NCBI GenBank assembly: GCA_030431095.1
Contig: JAUIJU010000007.1
Location: 34,844 to 98,843, forward strand
Direction of reading: 5' to 3'
DNA length: 64,000 bases
Source: Gammaproteobacteria bacterium
GTDB lineage: Bacteria > Pseudomonadota > Gammaproteobacteria > Xanthomonadales > SZUA-36
In this document: positions 57,686 to 64,000 of the stretch, piece by piece
Layout of the letters: every line of letters starts with the position of its first letter
Numbering within the stretch: position 1 is the stretch's first letter
Notes under the pieces: generated by a model
Told to the model about the DNA's origin: nothing
Databases searched by the model: none
What the model saw: the letters and a program-made list of their open reading frames with translations, nothing else
Translations under genes and position numbers: made by a program

Positions 57686-58261
57686 TCAATTGCCTTTCAG
57701 TGGCAGGCCCTGGTCCGCCTTCGGCTTGTCGGGCACCGGGCCCTTGCCGTTGCTGGCGGCCTTCGGAGGCTCGTCCGCGGGCTTCGCCTCGGTCCTGGGC
57801 GCCGACGGCTTGGCGGGTTGCCGGGGTTCGCCGGGGTCCATGTCGATGCTGCCCTTGAACTTGGCGCCATCCTCGAGGGTCATGCGGGGCGCCTTGATGT
57901 TGCCTCGCACATTGCCGGTGCGGGAAATCGTGGCCATTTCGGCGGCCTCGATATCACCCTGCACGGTGCCGTCCACCTTGACCACCTTGGCGGTGATGTC
58001 GGCCTTGACCGTGCCGGACTGCCCCACGTCCACGCGGTATTCTTTCAGGTTAACGCTGCCTGCGACCTCGCCTTCGATGACGAGATTTTCTTCACCGCTT
58101 ACGTCGCCGTTAATCTTGATGCGCGGGCCGATAACGGCCGCCCTTCCACTGGACTGGGCCGGCCGTGACTGGCTGGCCTGGTTGGCTGACAGATCATTGA
58201 GCCCTGATTCGAAATGGGCCTTGGGTCCTTCCTGGTTTCCGTCTTTGCGCTTGTCAAACAT
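57686..58261 (-). CDS. Bactofilin (polymer-forming cytoskeletal protein)
   Basis: A 191-residue bactofilin. The central right-handed beta-helix (about residues 43-143) has repeating strands: GPRIKINGDVSGEENLVIEG, GQSGTVKADITAKVVKVDGT, RTGNVRGNIKAPRMTLEDGA. It is flanked by a disordered N-terminal tail and a Pro/Lys-rich C-terminal tail. Bactofilins polymerise without nucleotide and help localise cell-wall or surface machinery. No M23 peptidase, a frequent bactofilin neighbour, is adjacent. Confidence 0.92.
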   Translation of the reverse strand: MFDKRKDGNQEGPKAHFESGLNDLSANQASQSRPAQSSGRAAVIGPRIKINGDVSGEENLVIEGEVAGSVNLKEYRVDVGQSGTVKADITAKVVKVDGTVQGDIEAAEMATISRTGNVRGNIKAPRMTLEDGAKFKGSIDMDPGEPRQPAKPSAPRTEAKPADEPPKAASNGKGPVPDKPKADQGLPLKGN

Positions 58262-58358
58262 TGCACTTCCACTATGGCTTCACTAGGGGGCCATCCAGTC
58301 TAGCAGCAATCCGGGCGATCCGGTTCGGAAATTTGGGTGCGGGCAATGCCGCACGGTA

Positions 58359-58637
58359 TCAGGCCGGGGAGGCCTCTGTGTCGTCGGCGGGCTCGAGCGA
58401 GGAACGGTGTCGATCGGGTTCGAAAGGGCTGTCCAGGAACGATTCCGGCACCCGGTTGCCACGCAGCATGCGCAGCGCGCGTTCGACCAGGTTGGGGGGT
58501 GCACTGGAACGTTCCAGCTTGTGGCGCGCGGCGGTCAGCTCCATGTCCAGGATCCCCTCGAGCAAGACCGCCAGCTGGCGGTCTTGCCGAGGTTCCGCAG
58601 GTACGGCTTTCCCTAGCCCTTTCTTGTCTCGATCCAT
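58359..58637 (-). CDS. Small hypothetical protein
   Basis: A 92-residue, charged, helix-forming protein (KKGLGKAVPAEP, then LAVLLEGILDMELTAARHKL and PPNLVERALRMLRGN), ending in an acidic tail. AGGGA precedes the ATG but is very close to it. No family is recognised. It lies between the bactofilin gene and the divergent ECF sigma gene, on the bactofilin strand. Confidence 0.5.
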   Translation of the reverse strand: MDRDKKGLGKAVPAEPRQDRQLAVLLEGILDMELTAARHKLERSSAPPNLVERALRMLRGNRVPESFLDSPFEPDRHRSSLEPADDTEASPA

Positions 58638-58863
58638 TCCCTGGATACTCGTCCTGAAGGTTCTTTGGGGTGGGCTGTCCTTGCCCTCCCTGTCTGTACA
58701 AACGCCAATGGCGCCCGGAACGTATCAGGGACCGTCGCACCCGGATTCCACGCCCGTGCCGCAGCCATGTACAATCGACCAGAAGCGCGGCCGCTCGGGT
58801 CGACGCCACGGCGACAATAAAAGGCAGGTCACCACGCGGGATGAACCAGGGACAGCCTGAACA

Positions 58864-59439
58864 ATGAGCGACTCGGACAGCGAGATCACCCAGCTTCTGG
58901 ACCGATGGAGCACCGGCGACGCGAAAGCGCTGGACGAGCTTCTGCCCCTGCTTTACCACGAACTGCATCGCACCGCCGGCGCCTACATGGCGCAACAGCG
59001 CGCAGGCCATACCCTGCAGCCCACAGCGCTGATCAACGAAGCGCTGATGCGCATGAACAGCCCCACGGACACCCCGTTCAAGAACCGTTCGCATTTCCTG
59101 GCGGCAGCCGCCCAGGCCATGCGCCACCTGTTGATCGACCATGCCCGCAAGAAGAACGCCGACAAGCGTTTCGATCCGGCCGATCGCGTGACCCTGGTCG
59201 AGGGCGCCGTGTCCGCCGGGCCCGACGACGTGGACATGCTCGCGCTCGACGACGCGCTGGCGCGCCTCAAGGCCGTCAACCCGCGCCAGGAGCGCGTCGT
59301 GGTGCTGCGGTACTTTGGCGGCATGTCGCAGGAAGAAGTGGCCGAGGTCCTGGACATTTCAGTGCCCACCGTGGCCCGGGACTGGCGCGTGGCACGCATG
59401 TTGCTTCACGACTGGCTGTCCGGCGATACGGAAGACTGA
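58864..59439 (+). CDS. ECF RNA polymerase sigma factor (TIGR02999-like)
   Basis: A 191-residue sigma-70 family factor of the ECF subgroup often coded beside a Ser/Thr kinase. Region 2 is LLPLLYHELHRTAGAYMAQQ and HFLAAAAQAMRHLLIDHARK. Region 4 is NPRQERVVVLRYFGGMSQEE and VLDISVPTVARDWRVAR. No anti-sigma gene is present; the following kinase is the likely partner. The ribosome binding site is weak, and a TACAAT box lies at 58770-58775. Confidence 0.92.
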   Translation: MSDSDSEITQLLDRWSTGDAKALDELLPLLYHELHRTAGAYMAQQRAGHTLQPTALINEALMRMNSPTDTPFKNRSHFLAAAAQAMRHLLIDHARKKNADKRFDPADRVTLVEGAVSAGPDDVDMLALDDALARLKAVNPRQERVVVLRYFGGMSQEEVAEVLDISVPTVARDWRVARMLLHDWLSGDTED

Positions 59440-59455
59440 TCCGGTCGCCGCGTCG

Positions 59456-62308
59456 ATGGCAGCCAATACCCAACAACACCGGGACCGCCTGATCGCCGAA
59501 CTGCTGGACGCGGTCCTGGACCTGCCCGCGGAATCGCGCCGCGCCCACCTGGAACAGGAAACCGACGACCCCGGAATCATCGAACGCGTGCTCGAACTGC
59601 TGGCGGCCGAGGAAGGCGACGACCACGTGCTGGACGCGCCCCTGATGACCACCATGGACCTGGACCTCGACGCCCTGCGCGAAGCGCGGGTCAAGGCGGA
59701 GAAGGAACCCGTCCGCCGCACCATCGGCCACTACACGCTGGAGGAAGTGCTCGGCGAAGGGGGCATGGGGCGCGTGTACCTGGCGTACCAGAAGGAACCC
59801 ATCCAGCGCCAGGTCGCACTGAAGATCATGCGCCACGGCCTGTCCAGCGCAGCCGACGAGGCGCGCTTCGATGCCGAACGACGGTCACTGGCGCGCCTGA
59901 GCCACCCCAACATCGCCCAGATGTACGAGGCCGGGTCGACCCGCGACGGCAAGCTGTTCTTCGCCATGGAGCTGGTGCGCGGCGAACCGGTCACACGCTA
60001 CTGCGACCGCCGCGGCCTGAACGTCTGGCAACGCCTGCATATTTTCATGGATGTGCTGCTGGCCGTACAGCATGCGCACCAGCGCCAGTTGCTGCACCGC
60101 GACCTGAAACCCTCGAACATCCTGGTGACCGAGATCGACCACATGCCCATGGTCAAGGTCATCGATTTCGGTATTTCCCTGGGAATCGATGAACAGGCCG
60201 GCGGGGCGCGCCAGAAAGGCCAGCGGGCCGGTACGCCGGGGTATTCCTCGCCGGAGTCACTGGAGCCCGACGGCGCCGACCTGGCCCTGGACACGCGCTC
60301 CGACATCTACACGCTGGGCATCGTACTGTACGAGCTCGCCTGCGGCCGACGCCCTTTCGACGAGCCCGGTGATTCCATCCAGGAGGTGTGGCGCAAGATC
60401 AACGAGGACACGCCACTGCACCCGGCGCAGCAAATTGCCCTGATGGACCAGGCCGAGGCCGATGGCGTGGCGCACGCGCGCGGCATGCGTTCATCGCGCC
60501 TGATGAAGGTAGTCGGCGCGGATCTCGACGCGATCATCATGAAAGCCATCTCCCGCGACCGCGAGCACCGTTACCCGTCCGTTGCCGCTTTTTACGACGA
60601 CCTGGCCCATTTCCTGGCGCGTAAGCCGGTCAGCGCCCAGTCGCAGGACTTCACCTACCTGGCCGGCCTGTTCGTTCAGCGCCACCTGGGCCTGGTAGCC
60701 GCGGGCGGACTGCTGGTGGTCGCCATGGTCCTCGGCCTGGTGGCCTGGTCGGGCGAGGCCCGGCGCGCCAACCTCGAAGCGGAACGCGCCAGCCGCGAAG
60801 CCGCCGTGGCCCACGAAGCCCTGTCGGAGTCCCGGCAGCTGTCGAGTTTCCTGGTCCGGTTGTTCAGCCTGACCGGCGAATCCAGCGGCGCCCCGGAACG
60901 CATGACCACCGAGGAACTGCTGGAATTGGGCGCTGCCAATCTCGACTCGATGGACGCCATCGACCCGCTCGCCCGGGCGCGCCTGCGGCAGTTGCTGGGC
61001 GAGGTCTACATGGAGCTGTACCTGCTCGACAAGGCGGAAGACATGGTCACCCAGGCGCTGAACACCCGCCGCGAATTGCTGGGTGGGGATCATCCCCTGG
61101 TGGCGGAGAGCATGGGACAGCTCGCCGGCATCTACCGCACGCGCATGAGTTACGAAGAGGCCGAGCCGCTGCTGCTCGAAGCGCTGGGCATCGCCCGCGA
61201 GGCCGATCCACCGGCCCTGACCGTCACCGCGGACCTGTGGAGTCGCCTGGGAGAACTGTACTACGACCAGTCCCGACTGGACGAGGCGATCGCCGCCTAC
61301 GAGCGCGCCCTGGAGATCCGCGAGCTGGAGCTGAGCGGCCAGGACGAGCGCGCCCTGGCTGATTCCCTGTACGACCTGGGCGTCATTCACAAGGACCGCG
61401 GGCGGCACGGCGAGGCCGAAGCCTATTTCACGGAAGCGCTGGAGAGCTATGAGCGCCTGCTGGGCAACAGCGTACGCACCGCGGACACCCTGGAAAACCT
61501 GGCTTACTCCGAGGATGAGATCGGCCAGTTTGAAGATGCAGAAAGGCACCTTCGCGCAGCCTATGACACCTGGGCCGCCATCGAGGGGCCGGACGCACCC
61601 GAGGCGGTCCGCGCGCTGGAACGACTGGTCCAGGGGCTGACCCGCTGGGGCCGATACAACGAGGGCATCATCGCCGGTCAACGGGCGCTGGCGCTGCGGG
61701 AACGGTCGCAGGGCCGGAACCATCCTGACCTGGTCAATAACCTGATATCACTTGGAATCAACGAGGGTTTCGCCGGCAGCTACGCCAACGCCGAGCGCAC
61801 CCTGAACCGCGCCCTGACCCTGGCCAACCAGCAACTCGGCGAGGACGACGGGCGCACCCGGGCGGTCTGGGACGCCCTGGGCTGGCTGGCCTGGCAACAG
61901 GGACACTTCGAAGCCGCCCTGGACGTTCACCAGGCCCTGCTCGACCTGCGACTGGAGCAATACGGACCGGGCCACCTTCTGACCGCCTTCAGCCGCCAGA
62001 ATGTCGCCCTGGCGCTGGCGGGCCTGCGCCGTTACGAGGAAGCGGATGAATTGATGACGCAATCCCTGATCACCTGGGAAGGCCTGCGCGGGCCGACACA
62101 CCGCAGCACGGCGCGATCGCTGCATTACCTGGGGCTGATCCGCTGGCACCTGGGCCTGAAAGCCGATGCCCTGGAGTACCTGGAACGGGCACGGGACATC
62201 CGCGAAGCCCTGTTCGCCGAATCGCACCCCGATGTTCAACGCAGCCGGGAAGCGGTCAGCGCCCTGCGCCAGGGGCGCGTCCCTCCCCCGGTCAACGCGT
62301 TTCGCTGA
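59456..62308 (+). CDS. Membrane Ser/Thr protein kinase with TPR repeats
   Basis: A 950-residue Hanks-type kinase. The P-loop GEGGMG begins at residue 100 in EEVLGEGGMGRVYLA. The ATP-binding lysine is K123, the catalytic loop HRDLKPSN starts at 214 and DFG is at 237-239. A single transmembrane helix follows at about 410-430 (LVAAGGLLVVAMVLGLVAW). The C-terminal part, about 480-930, is TPR repeats (EAEPLLLEALGIAREADP, LDEAIAAYERALEIRELEL). It starts 16 bp after the ECF sigma gene; the pair is a known sigma/kinase module in which the kinase is thought to control the sigma factor. Confidence 0.93.
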   Translation: MAANTQQHRDRLIAELLDAVLDLPAESRRAHLEQETDDPGIIERVLELLAAEEGDDHVLDAPLMTTMDLDLDALREARVKAEKEPVRRTIGHYTLEEVLGEGGMGRVYLAYQKEPIQRQVALKIMRHGLSSAADEARFDAERRSLARLSHPNIAQMYEAGSTRDGKLFFAMELVRGEPVTRYCDRRGLNVWQRLHIFMDVLLAVQHAHQRQLLHRDLKPSNILVTEIDHMPMVKVIDFGISLGIDEQAGGARQKGQRAGTPGYSSPESLEPDGADLALDTRSDIYTLGIVLYELACGRRPFDEPGDSIQEVWRKINEDTPLHPAQQIALMDQAEADGVAHARGMRSSRLMKVVGADLDAIIMKAISRDREHRYPSVAAFYDDLAHFLARKPVSAQSQDFTYLAGLFVQRHLGLVAAGGLLVVAMVLGLVAWSGEARRANLEAERASREAAVAHEALSESRQLSSFLVRLFSLTGESSGAPERMTTEELLELGAANLDSMDAIDPLARARLRQLLGEVYMELYLLDKAEDMVTQALNTRRELLGGDHPLVAESMGQLAGIYRTRMSYEEAEPLLLEALGIAREADPPALTVTADLWSRLGELYYDQSRLDEAIAAYERALEIRELELSGQDERALADSLYDLGVIHKDRGRHGEAEAYFTEALESYERLLGNSVRTADTLENLAYSEDEIGQFEDAERHLRAAYDTWAAIEGPDAPEAVRALERLVQGLTRWGRYNEGIIAGQRALALRERSQGRNHPDLVNNLISLGINEGFAGSYANAERTLNRALTLANQQLGEDDGRTRAVWDALGWLAWQQGHFEAALDVHQALLDLRLEQYGPGHLLTAFSRQNVALALAGLRRYEEADELMTQSLITWEGLRGPTHRSTARSLHYLGLIRWHLGLKADALEYLERARDIREALFAESHPDVQRSREAVSALRQGRVPPPVNAFR

Positions 62309-62539
62309 ATGCTTCTCACGGCTCGGACCGGCACACGAGCCGAAATCCCTCGTACCGGAGAACGGCCGTCATCGCGCTCGCGTGCGCTTCCGCGTTCGCC
62401 AGACCGATGCTTGACCGTGAACTCACCTAAATAACCATACCTATCTCTATGTTTATAATGCTTTTTTGAAATTTCTTAAAAAAAATCGAAATCCGGTGAT
62501 ACGTTTTGCGCCCGAATTCCGCTTGTACTAGTAGTGATG

Positions 62540-62622
62540 AGGGGACTGTCTGATCGATTCAGACTGCAAGGGGAGCGGTTGTCACGCCGCGAAAAGGCCG
62601 GAGTCGCTTCCGGCCTTTTTTT
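62540..62622 (+). ncRNA. Candidate small RNA ending in a rho-independent terminator
   Basis: An apparent self-contained RNA unit on the plus strand. It has a G-rich 5' part (GAGGGGAC), a perfect 6-bp hairpin (GTCTGA / TCAGAC, 62548-62564), a second G-rich patch (AAGGGGAGCGG) and then a terminator. The 5' end is uncertain: the TATAAT at 62454-62459 would give a longer transcript. It could instead be an attenuator leader of the oxidoreductase operon, which begins 109 bp farther on. Confidence 0.45.
62592..62622 (+). terminator. Rho-independent terminator
   Basis: Stem GGCCGGA (62596-62602) with TCCGGCC (62609-62615), a 6-nt loop, an upstream A4 tract and a run of seven T. It is too far from the kinase stop (about 290 bp) to be a simple kinase terminator, so it probably ends a separate short transcript. 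Confidence 0.85.
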
Positions 62623-62730
62623 ATGCGCGTTCCGCGACGAGGAGAGCGGGGTCTGCGGCCAGTCTCCACGGCCGCGTCACCCGGACATGCTATAACGGGG
62701 TGTCGATCACGCACCCGGAGCGAGAACCGA

Positions 62731-63195
62731 ATGTCCAGCACCCTCGTCATCAACGGCGTCGAACAGACGGTCGACGTCGACGACGCGATGCCGCTGTTGT
62801 GGTACCTGCGCGAAGTCCTGAACCAGACCGGTACCAAGTTCGGGTGCGGTCGCGGCCTGTGCGGCGCATGCACCGTGCACCTGGACGGCCAGGCCACGCG
62901 GTCCTGCCTGTTGCCGGTCCGTGCCGCCATCGGGCGCAGCGTGACCACCATCGAGGGGCTTTCCGTCGACGGTGAACACCCCCTGCAACGCGCCTGGGTC
63001 GAGCACCGGGTTCCCCAGTGCGGCTATTGCCAGGCTGGCCAGATCATGAACGCTGCCGGCTTGCTGGCCAGCAACCCGAACCCCAGTGACGCGGAAATCG
63101 ACACGGCCATGCAGGGCAACATCTGCCGCTGTGGCACCTACCCCCGCATCCGCAAGGCCATCCGCAGCGTCGCCGGCGACCCGGAGGATCGCTGA
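62731..63195 (+). CDS. (2Fe-2S) subunit of an isoquinoline 1-oxidoreductase-type Mo hydroxylase
   Basis: A 154-residue electron-transfer subunit with two [2Fe-2S] clusters. The plant-ferredoxin-type cluster uses C39, C44, C47 and C59 ([15 protein letters not shown]). The second uses C97, C100, C132 and C134 ([21 protein letters not shown]). All eight cysteines are present. GGAGCGAGA precedes the ATG. It is followed 1 bp later by the large subunit. The pair matches IorA/IorB; the real substrate is probably an aromatic N-heterocycle or aldehyde. Confidence 0.93.
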   Translation: MSSTLVINGVEQTVDVDDAMPLLWYLREVLNQTGTKFGCGRGLCGACTVHLDGQATRSCLLPVRAAIGRSVTTIEGLSVDGEHPLQRAWVEHRVPQCGYCQAGQIMNAAGLLASNPNPSDAEIDTAMQGNICRCGTYPRIRKAIRSVAGDPEDR

Positions 63196-63196
63196 C

Positions 63197-64000
63197 ATGG
63201 GCCCCCGACACCTGACACGCCGCGATTTCGTCCGCGTCTCCGGCGTGACCGCCGGCGGACTGGCGCTGGGCGTCGCCCTGCCGGCCGCCGCGAAACCCTC
63301 GGCCGACACGGCCGGCCACGCGACCGGCCGCGAGATCAACGCCTTCGTTCACGTGGCCGAGAACGGTGATACCACCCTGTATTGCGGCCGTTGCGAAATG
63401 GGCCAGGGCATCGCCACCGCCCTGCCCGCGGCGGTGGCCGACGAACTGGAGGCGGACTGGGCGCGCGTCACCGTGCTGCAGGGCGACGCGGATGAGAAGT
63501 ACGGCCCCCAGGGCACCGGCGGCTCGCGCAGCATCAACATCATGTTCACGCCGATGCGCGAGGCCGGCGCGGCGGCCCGGGCCATGCTGGTGGCGGCGGC
63601 GGCCGCGCGTTGGGGCATCGATCCGGCGGCGTGTTACGCGCGCAACCACCGCGTCCTGAATCGCCTGAACGCCCGCAGCCTCGGGTACGGTGAGCTGGCC
63701 GCCGACGCCGCGCGCCTGCCAGTCCCGGACCAGCCCACGCTGAAGACCCCCGACCAGTTCCGCTACATCGGCAAACCCCTTCCCCGCCACGACCTCGAAC
63801 CGGTGGTGCGGGGCGAACGCACCTATGGCGCAGACACGCGCCTGCCGGGCATGAAGTACGCGGCAATCCGGCATGTGCCCGTGCTGGGTGGCTCCGTGGC
63901 CTCCTGGGATGCCACCAAGGCGCGCCGAATGCCCGGCGTGGTCGACGTGGTCCAGGTGGCGCCCATCGAGGACAATTACAGTTCGGTGGGCGGCGTGGCG
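63197..64000 (+). CDS. Molybdopterin-binding large subunit, IorB type (3' part outside window)
   Basis: The first 268 codons of the large subunit. The Tat signal is TRRDFVRVSGVTAGGLALG (about 7-25), so the mature enzyme is probably periplasmic. IorB-type N-terminal blocks are YCGRCEMGQGIATALPAAVA and QGTGGSRSINIMFTPMREAG. FRYIGKPLPRHDLEP is followed by the aldehyde-oxidase-type hammerhead region (YGADTRLPGMKYAAI). No FAD subunit is seen upstream, typical of this branch, which passes electrons to cytochromes. The frame is open to the end of the window. Confidence 0.93.
   Translation, partial: MGPRHLTRRDFVRVSGVTAGGLALGVALPAAAKPSADTAGHATGREINAFVHVAENGDTTLYCGRCEMGQGIATALPAAVADELEADWARVTVLQGDADEKYGPQGTGGSRSINIMFTPMREAGAAARAMLVAAAAARWGIDPAACYARNHRVLNRLNARSLGYGELAADAARLPVPDQPTLKTPDQFRYIGKPLPRHDLEPVVRGERTYGADTRLPGMKYAAIRHVPVLGGSVASWDATKARRMPGVVDVVQVAPIEDNYSSVGGVA

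Larger units (their letters stand above)
62309..62730. other. AT-rich intergenic island
   Basis: A 422-bp gene-free stretch after the kinase. Positions 62430-62510 are strikingly AT-rich, with A- and T-tracts and a TATAAT at 62454-62459. Next come a short hairpin and a strong terminator (62592-62622), before the oxidoreductase operon. No protein-coding frame is convincing. Confidence 0.6.

Overview
The window is a contiguous piece of a GC-rich chromosome from a gammaproteobacterium. Signs of this are the order rpsP-rimM-trmD-rplS, rpsF-rpsR-rplI-dnaB, ffh next to ypjD, msrP-msrQ, hslR and a PspF activator. Several secreted proteins carry aromatic-rich modules that I associate with Wenzhouxiangella-like bacteria, but that placement is a tentative impression and was not tested. 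Coding density is high. I see no tRNA, rRNA, insertion sequence, integrase, phage block or CRISPR array.

Layout. 1-4564: recA (3' end outside the window), pncC and divergent mutS. 4561-7643: hslR, a signal-peptide-bearing Hcp-family protein, and htpG. 7729-9656: the rplS-trmD-rimM-rpsP operon. 9933-15533: an acetyltransferase, ffh, ypjD, radA and pspF. 15619-18472: dnaB, rplI, rpsR and rpsF, with L9 and S6 carrying long charged tails. 18649-22691: a membrane methyltransferase-like protein, a PLP decarboxylase, a deoxynucleoside kinase and small proteins. 22748-27053: serine biosynthesis (serA, serC), then an Lrp-type regulator divergent from phhA-phhB, which ends at a clear terminator. 27109-31996: a small membrane protein with a hairpin-rich upstream region, two 2OG-Fe(II) oxygenases, a ketoamine kinase and a Bax-like glucosaminidase. 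32093-40067: ppc, two drug/metabolite-type exporters and a DUF748 envelope protein. 40086-52242: a PQQ-type sugar dehydrogenase, msrPQ, a CBS/CNNM membrane protein, a degenerate GH92-like lipoprotein, a secreted modular protein, and an aminotransferase with two transporters. 52243-57613: a large secreted beta-propeller protein, a CPXCG protein, a CPA2 antiporter and an unknown protein. 57686-62308: a bactofilin, an unknown small protein, an ECF sigma factor and a TPR serine/threonine kinase. 62309-64000: an AT-rich intergenic island with a likely small RNA, then an isoquinoline 1-oxidoreductase-type molybdenum hydroxylase whose large subunit runs off the end.

How the genes work together. Most of the left half is housekeeping: recombination, mismatch repair, translation, protein targeting and replication. 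The accessory interest lies in the envelope and secreted proteins, the oxygenase/ketoamine-kinase group, the ECF-sigma/kinase signalling pair, and a few non-coding candidates. None of these amounts to a proven new system. The best leads are the exported orphan Hcp, the terminator-ended RNA near 62.55 kb, the three-hairpin element near 27.5 kb and the paired 2OG oxygenases.
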